13,462 bases of DNA from NCBI GenBank assembly GCA_021151525.1, contig JAGKXD010000106.1, positions 1-13,462 on the forward strand, in the 5' to 3' direction. The stretch comes from Cellvibrionaceae bacterium (GTDB lineage: Bacteria; Pseudomonadota; Gammaproteobacteria; Pseudomonadales; Cellvibrionaceae). Both the position numbers and the translations under genes were made by a program. The notes beneath the pieces are model-generated. The model was not told the DNA's origin. It searched no databases and was given only the letters and a program-made list of their open reading frames with translations. The first letter of the stretch is position 1. Each line of letters starts with the position of its first letter. Of this stretch, positions 1 through 5,965 are shown piece after piece.

Positions 1-816
1 CTCTTAAGCGATGGCGAAAAACGTTTATTGCAGCAAGCGTCCAATATCCAGGAGGCGCACAACGATAATTTCAACACGCCCGCCTTTGCCGATGGCTACT
101 GGGTCATGTTCGATTACAACCGCGGCTATGCGCCGGATTTGGAAAGCTCGGGTATTATGAGCATCGATCGCCTACCCAAATACAGCTATTACTTCTATCA
201 AAGCCAGCGCGATCCGAGTGAAATTTCCGATAAATTTGCGTCCGGCCCTATGGTATTTATCGCCAACGAATGGACTGAAAAATCTACGACTGATATCCGC
301 ATTTTCAGTAACGCTGAAGCCGTCGAATTACTCTTAAATGGCAAACTGATTGGCAAGCAATTAGCGGCAGAAAATAGAAATACCCAAACCACTAGAAACC
401 TGAAGCACCCGCCATTTACTTTCGCCCTGGAAAAATTTGAGCCCGGCGAATTAAAAGCCCTGGCATATAGTGGCGATACAGTTGTGGCGGAGCACAAGGT
501 ATTCACCCCCGGTGCGCCGGCAAAAATAAAACTGACGCTGGATACCAGCGGCAAAACGCCACAGCCCGGCGTGAAAGATGTGGTGTTTGTGCGCGCGCAG
601 TTGCTGGATGCGAAAAATAATCCGGTGCCGGCAAATAACATCGAGGTGAGTTTCGCACTGAAAGGTGACGGAAAATTATTGAGCCCTGCAAGCCTGACCA
701 CCAGCGGCGGCTATGCGGTTGCATTGGTTGAAGTTGGCAGCGATTTGACTGGCCTCAGCATTAGCGCGAGTTCAGATACACTCGAAAGCGCGGAGCTGCT
801 ATTGAATGCTCGCTAG
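1..816 (+). CDS. GH2 glycoside hydrolase (probable beta-galactosidase), C-terminal part, cut by window edge
   Basis: The frame is open from base 1 with no start in the window, so this is the last 271 residues of a longer protein. A TTG at 28 is an internal codon. Residues 1 to about 75 look like the end of a GH2 TIM barrel, with the typical stretch GYWVMFDYNRGY, then GIMSIDRLPKYSYYFYQSQRDP-like residues. Residues about 85-165 fit the DUF4982 beta-sandwich (VFIANEW, then VELLLNGKLIGKQ). Residues about 170-270 form an Ig-like domain resembling the GH2 C-terminal domain 5 family (VFVRAQLLDAKNNPVP). The catalytic glutamates would lie upstream of the window. Enzymes with this tail are mostly exo-acting beta-galactosidases, usually secreted. 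Beside a pectin locus, a role on galactan side chains of rhamnogalacturonan I is plausible but inferred. The protein could also be a beta-glucuronidase-type or other GH2 enzyme. The family call is firm and the substrate is not. Confidence 0.85.
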   Translation, partial: LLSDGEKRLLQQASNIQEAHNDNFNTPAFADGYWVMFDYNRGYAPDLESSGIMSIDRLPKYSYYFYQSQRDPSEISDKFASGPMVFIANEWTEKSTTDIRIFSNAEAVELLLNGKLIGKQLAAENRNTQTTRNLKHPPFTFALEKFEPGELKALAYSGDTVVAEHKVFTPGAPAKIKLTLDTSGKTPQPGVKDVVFVRAQLLDAKNNPVPANNIEVSFALKGDGKLLSPASLTTSGGYAVALVEVGSDLTGLSISASSDTLESAELLLNAR

Positions 817-1358
817 TTAAATAATCCCTGTTCTGCGCGGGTATTCCTTTTGATTGATTTAAAGTGGTTAACTTGCAGCATCGTCAAAACCGGGTTAAGT
901 GCGCGGTTTCAAGTTGGATTGGCGCCAGTTGGTAACTCAGTTATCAGCTGGCTATTCATTTTTGTGTTATTTCAAAACAGCTTGGTTAGAACCAGAAAGT
1001 CTCACACGTATCTCTTCATACATAAAAAATGAGAACCAAAAAGCAGATTTTGCACGACAGGCCGGGTAGATTGGCAAGACATCAACTAATTCCGGTAGCA
1101 ACTTAAAATATCAACCAGCCGGATTAAATTGCATAAAAACGTATTTTCATTAGAACAAAAATTACAAACTGAAGTTGTCGTATTTAACGCTCCTCTCCCG
1201 CGTCAAACTGACAACACAAATTCAGTGGACAACACCCAACCCAATTTCGGCAACTATTTTTCCACACCTTGTGCTTTCCGCACCAGGTCGGTGTTGCTCT
1301 ATAGCTTTGCGGTTAACTCGTTGATTTCAGGCTCACTACCACAAAAAATGGAACCAAA
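817..1358. other. Gene-poor intergenic stretch of 542 bp
   Basis: No convincing gene is present. Two short open frames (850-1032 and 1129-1362) start at TTG, lack a Shine-Dalgarno sequence and have no recognisable protein features. The only clear structure is the long hairpin at 924-952. The rest is AT-rich and presumably holds the promoter of the 1359 gene, but I could not fix -35 and -10 boxes with confidence. Confidence 0.6.
924..952 (+). terminator. Long hairpin, probable terminator of the GH2 gene
   Basis: Bases 924-937 pair with 939-952 as a 14-bp stem (GCCAG at the foot, CTGGC closing). Two of the pairs are G-U wobbles in plus-strand RNA, and the apex is at base 938. A T-rich stretch follows after 7 bases (TTTTT around 959-964). 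It lies about 110 bases after the GH2 stop codon. The pairing is seen directly. Termination is inferred, and the U-tract is displaced from the stem, which weakens the call. Confidence 0.45.
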
Positions 1359-1955
1359 ATGAAAACCTTACTTGTCTATGCACACTTGCTGGCTGCCTGT
1401 GTCTCTGTGGGAATCCTGTTATTGCAGGATCTCGCCCTCGCCAAAACCCGCGGCAACCCACTGCCGGAAAAAATGGTGCATGACCTGCGTACCGCCGCCG
1501 ATATTATGTTTGCAGCGCTGGTTGTACTTTGGGTTACCGGTTTAGCCTTAGTCATTGTTGGCTATCTCGAGAACCCGCAACAATATTTAATGAACCCCAA
1601 ACTCTGGGCCAAATTTACTGTGGTTTCCATTCTCACGCTGAATGGATTATTGCTGCATTATTTCAGTTTTCCGCGCGTGGTTTCCCACACAGGTTTGCTG
1701 GGCCGCTCGCCACTGGAGCAATCTCTCATTGCCGCTACCGGTGCCATCTCATCTACTTCATGGTTATTCGCCTGCTTCCTGGGCATCGCGCGCCCTTGGA
1801 ACTACACCGCACAATATGAATTTGTGATGCTCCTGTATGCAGCACTGGTGATCGGAGCCGTGATTGTTGCCTGCAAAATTATGCACAGCTTGCGTGTACA
1901 AGAACCGCCTTTACTCACTGAGCGAGTTTCGCTCAGCTCGCCTCACTCCAAATAA
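1359..1955 (+). CDS. Uncharacterised inner-membrane protein with five predicted TM helices
   Basis: This is a 198-residue protein that I do not recognise by name. Hydrophobic segments at about residues 4-25, 47-70, 84-104, 121-145 and 153-174 predict five transmembrane helices and no cleavable signal peptide. Polar residues within or beside the helices include His9, Asp24, His100 and Arg106. The first helix has the pattern LLVYAHLLAACVSVG, reminiscent of small conserved proteobacterial membrane proteins related to DUF2214/DUF2269 or CopD-like families, where a buried histidine can bind heme or metal. That resemblance is weak and I assign no function. The start codon ATG at 1359 is preceded only by a poor ribosome site (TGGAACC). 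It stands alone on the plus strand between two intergenic regions, with no sign of co-transcription with the GH2 gene or the pectin genes. Confidence 0.75.
   Translation: MKTLLVYAHLLAACVSVGILLLQDLALAKTRGNPLPEKMVHDLRTAADIMFAALVVLWVTGLALVIVGYLENPQQYLMNPKLWAKFTVVSILTLNGLLLHYFSFPRVVSHTGLLGRSPLEQSLIAATGAISSTSWLFACFLGIARPWNYTAQYEFVMLLYAALVIGAVIVACKIMHSLRVQEPPLLTERVSLSSPHSK
1918..1936. repeat. Perfect 8-bp hairpin inside the 3' end of the membrane protein gene
   Basis: CTGAGCGA (1918-1925) and TCGCTCAG (1929-1936) are exact reverse complements separated by GTT. The hairpin lies in the last codons of the membrane protein gene, about 17 bases before its stop codon. There is no T-tract behind it. It could stabilise the mRNA 3' end or be chance in a low-complexity serine/leucine tail. 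Confidence 0.5.
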
Positions 1956-1975
1956 TTTATATCCCGCCCTACAAC

Positions 1976-2006
1976 AGGAAATGTGATTGAGCAAATTGCA
2001 TTTCCT
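1976..2006. repeat. 8-bp inverted repeat downstream of the membrane protein gene
   Basis: AGGAAATG (1976-1983) and CATTTCCT (1999-2006) are perfect reverse complements around a 15-base spacer. It starts 21 bases after the stop codon. The pairing is direct. There is no T-tract, so it may be an mRNA 3'-end structure or a protein-binding site. Confidence 0.4.
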
Positions 2007-2053
2007 TCCACTACCCATCACCAACAACGGCCACTGATCACTTCGGGTTTAGT

Positions 2054-2096
2054 TTAGCGACAAGAGCCGCTAAGATTATCTAGCCCATAAAAGGGC
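2054..2096 (+). promoter_or_regulatory. Two-hairpin structured segment upstream of the LecA-like gene
   Basis: TTAGCG (2054-2059) pairs with CGCTAA (2068-2073). Ten bases further on, GCCC (2083-2086) pairs with GGGC (2093-2096). The pair ends about 80 bases before the start codon at 2176, where a leader RNA could fold. I do not recognise a known riboswitch consensus here. Whether it is transcribed is unknown. Confidence 0.3.
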
Positions 2097-2175
2097 AAAT
2101 CTCCTGCCGCACAAATATTCGCGCACTGCCGATTTATTTGTGTGCGCCGCATTCATAAATCAATAGGATATAAAT

Positions 2176-2982
2176 ATGATATTTAAAAAGGTTTTTATTG
2201 TTGCCAGTACGGTAATCGGCTTGGGAATGAGTCTTCAATCAACCGCACAAGAAGTACCGCCACTCCCAATTTATCCTCAAAGCGGTGAATACCTGGATGT
2301 ACAGGAATTTGATATTGCCGTTGGCTTGCCAATGGAATTACCTCCGCAAGTATTTGTTGCCAATAGCCCTTACCAAATTGTGGCAAACATCAATGGTATT
2401 GATATGACCACCTGGTTGCGTCAATGCACCGACCAATATCGCACCACCGCATATGGAAATAATTATTTGCTTTGCAAAAAGCAAAATAATTCAATATTTA
2501 CGCAGGAGGTTAACGAATTAACTATTGGAATACTGAAAGATTCAACGACTCTGTACAAAGGTACTGCATTTTATCGAATCTTAAAAAGCCAACGCATTTA
2601 TCAAACGCTGCCACACACCTTTACCATGCAAGGCAATAGCGTAAACAAAGAGGCAAGTATTCGCCTAACAGCAGGTCAACGCGTAGTGATTACCGCAACC
2701 GGCCAAGTAAGCACCTGGCCAGCAAATGCAAGTTTTCCGATTTCAACGCCTAAAGGTAATGGCACAACCTGTAATGTGGGTCACTGCACATTGCCCGGTG
2801 GGCCGCAGGGTGCATTACTAGTGAAAATTGGCGCCGATGGTAATTGGGTATTGATTGGCGATAATAAAATATTTACCGCTTATCGCACCGGTGATTTAAT
2901 TTTTGGAATTAATGACAAACAAACACCCGCCGAACTGAACGACAATATCGGCAGTTATGACATAACGGTAAAGCCTTATTAG
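2176..2982 (+). CDS. Secreted protein with C-terminal LecA/PA-IL-like galactose-binding domain
   Basis: The protein has 268 residues. Residues 1-25 are a Sec signal peptide (basic start MIFKK, hydrophobic core, likely cleavage after STAQ or STA). ATG 2176 has AGGA at 2165-2168, seven bases upstream. Residues about 30-150 are an unrecognised domain with one cysteine pair (Cys84, Cys100). Residues about 158-268 resemble the Pseudomonas aeruginosa lectin LecA: AGQRVVITATGQVS matches its GDVITIVAAGWAS strand, and C199-x4-C204 followed by GALLVKIG matches its C-x4-C GALVMKIG. N246-D247 followed by D256-N257-x-GS matches the LecA calcium/galactose loop (ND, then NNSGS), with about two extra residues. 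LecA binds galactose through calcium held by these Asp/Asn residues, so galactoside binding is a reasonable inference. LecA is only about 120 residues and leaderless, whereas this protein is exported and twice as long. It is convergent with the PEP-CTERM gene. Confidence 0.8.
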   Translation: MIFKKVFIVASTVIGLGMSLQSTAQEVPPLPIYPQSGEYLDVQEFDIAVGLPMELPPQVFVANSPYQIVANINGIDMTTWLRQCTDQYRTTAYGNNYLLCKKQNNSIFTQEVNELTIGILKDSTTLYKGTAFYRILKSQRIYQTLPHTFTMQGNSVNKEASIRLTAGQRVVITATGQVSTWPANASFPISTPKGNGTTCNVGHCTLPGGPQGALLVKIGADGNWVLIGDNKIFTAYRTGDLIFGINDKQTPAELNDNIGSYDITVKPY

Positions 2983-2987
2983 GCACT

Positions 2988-3020
2988 AAAAAAATCGCCT
3001 CTTAATGAGGCGATTTTTTT
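2988..3020. terminator. Bidirectional intrinsic terminator between convergent genes
   Basis: ATCGCCTC (2994-3001) and GAGGCGAT (3007-3014) form a GC-rich stem with loop TTAAT. The stem is flanked by seven A (2988-2994) and seven T (3014-3020), which extend it to 14 bp. The A-tract becomes a U-tract on the other strand, so it should stop transcription of both the LecA-like gene (stop codon at 2982) and the PEP-CTERM gene (stop codon at 3039). Confidence 0.93.
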
Positions 3021-3038
3021 CATTTCAAAACGTAAAAT

Positions 3039-3731
3039 TTATTTGCTATGAGAAAAAGCCCGACAGCCCAGCAACGCCAACAAACCAGCAAGCATTAATA
3101 AAATGGACGAAGGCTCTGGCACTTTTGCAAGGGTAAACTCCAGGTGATCCAGAGTGGTAGGTTCACTATCACCACCAATAATAACCCTACCCAGATTCGC
3201 ACCGCTCCATTCAAATGAGTGGTACGCCCAGTAGACCTCTACTTCTTCAACATCAGCAATCCGCCCCAAAATAACCTGTTTATTAAAACTGTTATCTGAG
3301 GGGTATTCGATCAAATTATTGTCGGTGTCATAGATTTCGATCCACAGAGGATCATCCCCATAAGATGCATCGCGATATAATTCTGCAATTAAAATGGAAA
3401 AGCCGGTAACCGGCGCAAGGAATGTTATTTCCAATGCAGGCGAGCCACTCGAGTAAGGGTTGTATGACCACTCACTGGCAAAGGTTTCAACCGTTGAATC
3501 CGTGAAGCTGAAAACCTTTTTACCCAAACCTCGCGTATTAAAACCATCGGCAGCATCGGGAGCGAGAGACTTGGCAAAAACACCGGTATGTTCGGTGGAG
3601 TCAATTGTCACGTAGCTGGATATATGGGTGAGGTTTGTATCTTCTGCAAAGTTGTCGGGATCAATAACAACGACACTGGCAAGCGTGAAAGGTGTAAAAA
3701 ATATCGTCAGTAATGCAATGATGTGTTTCAT
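3039..3731 (-). CDS. PEP-CTERM sorting-domain protein
   Basis: The protein has 230 residues. The first 18 are a Sec signal peptide (MKHIIALLTIFFTPFTLA). The C-terminus shows the full PEP-CTERM signal: VPEPS at residues 204-208, a hydrophobic segment at about 209-223, then a short tail starting with Arg224. In known systems this tag is recognised by an exosortase (EpsH/XrtA) in the inner membrane, which processes proteins destined for the cell surface or exopolysaccharide matrix. The middle (residues 20-200) looks like a beta-rich domain with many acidic residues (ITFLAPVTGFSI, then WIEIYDTDNNLIEY) and I cannot assign it. ATG 3731 is supported by AGGAAG (plus-strand 3737-3742) five bases upstream. 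No exosortase gene is in the window. A perfect palindrome sits about 40-57 bases upstream of the start. Confidence 0.88.
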   Translation of the reverse strand: MKHIIALLTIFFTPFTLASVVVIDPDNFAEDTNLTHISSYVTIDSTEHTGVFAKSLAPDAADGFNTRGLGKKVFSFTDSTVETFASEWSYNPYSSGSPALEITFLAPVTGFSILIAELYRDASYGDDPLWIEIYDTDNNLIEYPSDNSFNKQVILGRIADVEEVEVYWAYHSFEWSGANLGRVIIGGDSEPTTLDHLEFTLAKVPEPSSILLMLAGLLALLGCRAFSHSK

Positions 3732-3771
3732 ATTTTCTTCCTATTTGCGTTAACTCCAAGGTCCTTTGCAT

Positions 3772-3788
3772 CATTTCACATTGAAATG
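3772..3788. promoter_or_regulatory. Perfect palindrome upstream of the PEP-CTERM gene
   Basis: CATTTCA (3772-3778) and TGAAATG (3782-3788) are exact reverse complements with a three-base spacer. It lies 41-57 bases upstream of the PEP-CTERM start codon, where an operator would sit. No regulator family could be assigned. It also overlaps a possible plus-strand -35 element. Confidence 0.35.
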
Positions 3789-3903
3789 GGCCAACATAAA
3801 ACGAATGCCACTTCATTGTACGAGAGGATCTAAAAAAAAGTCACCTTTAATGTCCGACACACACGACATCACTGACTGGATAATCGAGTGAGCAAAAATT
3901 ACA

Positions 3904-3930
3904 GCCGCCCTTGTGAGGCGGCCTTTTTTT
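3904..3930 (+). terminator. Intrinsic terminator, strong on the plus strand
   Basis: GCCGCC (3904-3909) and GGCGGC (3917-3922) form a GC-rich stem with a seven-base loop. Seven T follow at 3924-3930 on the plus strand. On the minus strand the same hairpin, 33 bases after the KduD-type stop codon, is followed only by an imperfect T-run (TGTAATTTTT), so it may also end that mRNA. No plus-strand gene lies immediately upstream. The structure is clear and its client transcript is not. Confidence 0.75.
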
Positions 3931-3962
3931 GAAACGCAAAAGCGGGTAAAACTCAGCGGCGT

Positions 3963-4757
3963 TTAAGCTTCATTCGAAGGTTTGCCAATCGTGGCAAGAA
4001 TACCACCATCAACGTAAACAATTTGCCCGGTAACAAAATCACTCGCTTTTGATGCAAGGAAAATGGTTGCGCCTTGCAGGTCATCCGGGTCGCCCCATTT
4101 GGCGGCGGGGGTGCGGTTGATAATAAAATCGTTAAAGGGGTGACCATCTACACGAATGGGTTCGGTTTGGCTGGTAGCAAAATATCCGGGGCCAATGCCA
4201 TTCACTTGCACATTGTATTTAGCCCATTCGGTGGCCATGTTTTTGGTGAGCATTTTCAAGCCACCTTTTGCCGCCGCATAAGCGCCAACAGAATTGCGCC
4301 CCAGTTCGCTCATCATGGAACAGATGTTAATAATCTTGCCCTGACGACGCTCTACCATTTTGCGTGCGACCGGGCGCGTCATGGTGAACACACCGGTTAA
4401 ATCAATTTTGATAACTTCTTCAAAATCCGCCAGCGACATTTCCAACAAAGGTGTGCGTTTAATAATGCCCGCGTTGTTAATCAGTATATCGATGGGGCCG
4501 TGGTCTTGTTCAATTTGTTCAACGGCAGCGATCACCTGGTCTTCATCAGTTACGTTAAATTTGTAACCAAAGGCTTGAAAACCTTTTGCACGATACTCGT
4601 TAACGGCACTATCGATTTTTTCTTGCGAGGAATTTCCGTTGATAATTAATTTTGCGCCGGCACTGGCGAGGCCTGCAGCCATCGCCATGCCCAAACCGTG
4701 GGTGGCGCCAGTCACTAACGCAACTTTTCCGGTTAAATCAAAGAGTGGATGAGTCAT
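3963..4757 (-). CDS. kduD: SDR dehydrogenase, IdnO-like, probable 2-dehydro-3-deoxy-D-gluconate 5-dehydrogenase
   Basis: This is a 264-residue cytoplasmic classical short-chain dehydrogenase. The nucleotide-binding motif TGATHGLG is at residues 16-23, NNAG at 94-97, and the catalytic Ser147, Tyr160 and Lys164 are present. Placed just after kduI, it should reduce 3-deoxy-D-glycero-2,5-hexodiulosonate to 2-keto-3-deoxygluconate with NAD(P)H, the KduD step of pectin catabolism. In sequence style it is closer to gluconate 5-dehydrogenase (IdnO) than to E. coli KduD. It shares INICSM-SELGR around the catalytic serine and RTPAA-WGDP with SKASDFV-G and VDGG at the C-terminal end. The helix-alpha4 Asn common in SDRs appears as Asp119 (KIDLTG). 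The ribosome site is weak (GAG eight bases upstream). It is separated from kduI by 108 bp carrying an inverted repeat. The SDR family is certain and the KduD role is inferred from context. Confidence 0.85.
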   Translation of the reverse strand: MTHPLFDLTGKVALVTGATHGLGMAMAAGLASAGAKLIINGNSSQEKIDSAVNEYRAKGFQAFGYKFNVTDEDQVIAAVEQIEQDHGPIDILINNAGIIKRTPLLEMSLADFEEVIKIDLTGVFTMTRPVARKMVERRQGKIINICSMMSELGRNSVGAYAAAKGGLKMLTKNMATEWAKYNVQVNGIGPGYFATSQTEPIRVDGHPFNDFIINRTPAAKWGDPDDLQGATIFLASKASDFVTGQIVYVDGGILATIGKPSNEA

Positions 4758-4818
4758 AGAGTGATCTCGGTCGGAGTCTTTTAAAATTTTTTCTAGAATA
4801 AATAATTACATCGGAAAA

Positions 4819-4845
4819 CCCGTATTTCGTTAGGCTCCATACGGG
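4819..4845 (-). repeat. Intercistronic inverted repeat between kduI and the kduD-type gene
   Basis: CCCGTAT (4819-4825) and ATACGGG (4839-4845) are perfect reverse complements around a 13-base loop. On the minus strand the hairpin follows kduI by about 20 bases and is trailed by TTTT. It could act as a partial terminator or a processing site that lowers kduD-type expression relative to kduI. Confidence 0.45.
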
Positions 4846-4865
4846 CTACGAATTTATCATCCAAA

Positions 4866-5705
4866 TTACTTGAGTTCGCTTGGCTTGTGGTGATCCATAT
4901 CGGTGTAATCGTGGTTCTCACCAGCCATCCCCCAAATAAACGTGTAATTTGCGGTGCCGACACCGGAATGCATTGACCAGGGCGGAGACACTACCGCTTG
5001 CTCATTGCCAATCCACAGGTGGCGAGTTTCTTCCGCTGGCCCCATGAAGTGACACACGGCGTGGTCTCGCGGAATATTGAAATAGAAATAGGCTTCCATC
5101 CGACGGCTGTGGGTATGCATCGGCATGGTGTTCCAGATGCTGCCGGGTTTTAATTCGGTCATCCCCATTTGCAATTGGCAAGTGTCCAGCACGGTACTGA
5201 TCATCAGCTGATAAATATCGCGCTCGTTACAGGTATCGCCCGCGCCCATGTGCAGCACTTTGCTGTTTTCTTTGTTCAGTTTTTTGGTGGGATAGGTGCA
5301 ATGCGCTGGCGTCGAGTTCAAATAAAATTTTGCCGGATTGCTCGCATCCACACTGGAGAAAATCACTTCTTTTGCCCCGCGACCAATATAGAGCGCTTCT
5401 TTGGTGTTGATCTCGTAGATTTCGCCATCTACCGATACCTTGCCCGCGCCACCAATATTGATTGCCCCCAGTTCGCGACGCTGCAAAAAAAATTCCGCTT
5501 TCAGCTGATCATAGGTTTCCAGTTTCACCGGCTTGTTCACGGGAAAGGCACCACCCACCATCAACCGCTCGTAATGGGTGTAGGTAAATAAAATATCATC
5601 GGCGGCGAAAATATTTTCTACCAGAAAATGCTTGCGCAGTTTTTCGGTGTCGTAATGCTTGTAGTCGTCTACATGAACTGCAAAACGTTCTTCTAAAACT
5701 TTCAT
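4866..5705 (-). CDS. kduI: 5-keto-4-deoxyuronate isomerase (4-deoxy-L-threo-5-hexosulose-uronate ketol-isomerase)
   Basis: The 279-residue protein is full length for the family (278 in E. coli). It isomerises 5-keto-4-deoxyuronate, formed from the unsaturated uronic acid released by GH105/GH88 enzymes, to 3-deoxy-D-glycero-2,5-hexodiulosonate in the cytoplasm. It is a cupin-fold zinc enzyme. The zinc ligands known from E. coli (His196, His198, Glu203, His245) match His197, His199, Glu204 and His246 here (MHTHSRRMEAYFYF, then PPWSMHSGVGT). The early segment RYAVHPxDxKxYDTxxLRxxFLVExxF typical of the family is present with small changes at residues 7-33. ATG 5705 is backed by a good Shine-Dalgarno sequence, AAGAAGG (plus-strand 5713-5719). 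It precedes the kduD-type gene on the same strand, 108 bp apart. Confidence 0.96.
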   Translation of the reverse strand: MKVLEERFAVHVDDYKHYDTEKLRKHFLVENIFAADDILFTYTHYERLMVGGAFPVNKPVKLETYDQLKAEFFLQRRELGAINIGGAGKVSVDGEIYEINTKEALYIGRGAKEVIFSSVDASNPAKFYLNSTPAHCTYPTKKLNKENSKVLHMGAGDTCNERDIYQLMISTVLDTCQLQMGMTELKPGSIWNTMPMHTHSRRMEAYFYFNIPRDHAVCHFMGPAEETRHLWIGNEQAVVSPPWSMHSGVGTANYTFIWGMAGENHDYTDMDHHKPSELK

Positions 5706-5744
5706 AATAAAACCTTCTTAATGACCTGCTGATTAGCACTCAAA

Positions 5745-5767
5745 TTTTTAAACCCTAAATTTAAAAA
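5745..5767. promoter_or_regulatory. AT-rich inverted repeat upstream of kduI
   Basis: TTTTTAAA (5745-5752) and TTTAAAAA (5760-5767) are perfect reverse complements with a seven-base spacer, 40-62 bases before the kduI start. The position suits an operator or promoter element. It does not match the KdgR consensus well, and AT-rich repeats of this size can arise by chance. Confidence 0.3.
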
Positions 5768-5835
5768 TGCGTACAGACTGATTTCCAACACGGGTGAATA
5801 TAAGTTTAACGAATGTATAACCATTTAACGCTTTT

Positions 5836-5923
5836 AATCTCCCCTGGCCCCTCTTTGTCAAAGAGGGGAAACCGATTCTTCCCGTTAAACAGGGCACTCA
5901 GCCAAGGGAGGCGGGAGGGATTT
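5836..5923. repeat. Palindromic intergenic repeat element (REP/MITE-like)
   Basis: The core is a perfect 10-bp inverted repeat, CCCCTCTTTG (5848-5857) and CAAAGAGGGG (5859-5868), with one base between. Imperfect outer arms run from AATCTCCCCTGG (5836-5847) to CCAAGGGAGG and GGGAGGGATT (5902-5922), so the whole block can fold back on itself. The C-rich arm, central hairpin and G-rich arm ending in ATT resemble dispersed intergenic repeats common in bacterial genomes. It fills the gap between kduI and the GH105 gene and could also end the GH105 transcript. Only one copy is in the window, so dispersal is not shown. Confidence 0.5.
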
Positions 5924-5965
5924 CAAAAAACTTAACTGACTGATACCACGCTATGCAGTGAATTG

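Noticed and set aside
850..1032. 60-codon open frame in the gap after GH2
   Set aside because: It has a TTG start and no ribosome site, and it runs through the long hairpin at 924-952. No family features.
1029..1106. 25-codon ATG open frame rich in Arg and Lys
   Set aside because: No Shine-Dalgarno sequence and too short to support. Only an A-rich run precedes it.
1129..1362. 77-codon open frame ending in an ATGA overlap with the membrane protein gene
   Set aside because: It starts at TTG with no ribosome site, and its composition is not protein-like. The stop/start overlap is probably chance.
2054..2100. Possible cyclic-di-GMP (GEMM) or other known riboswitch
   Set aside because: The conserved core bases of GEMM and other classes I know are not present. 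Only two simple hairpins remain.
5169..5591. 140-codon open frame antisense to kduI
   Set aside because: kduI is full length with intact zinc ligands. The antisense frame is a codon-bias shadow.
5745..5767. KdgR operator before kduI
   Set aside because: The repeat is AT-only in its arms and lacks the GAAAC/GTTTC half-sites typical of KdgR boxes.
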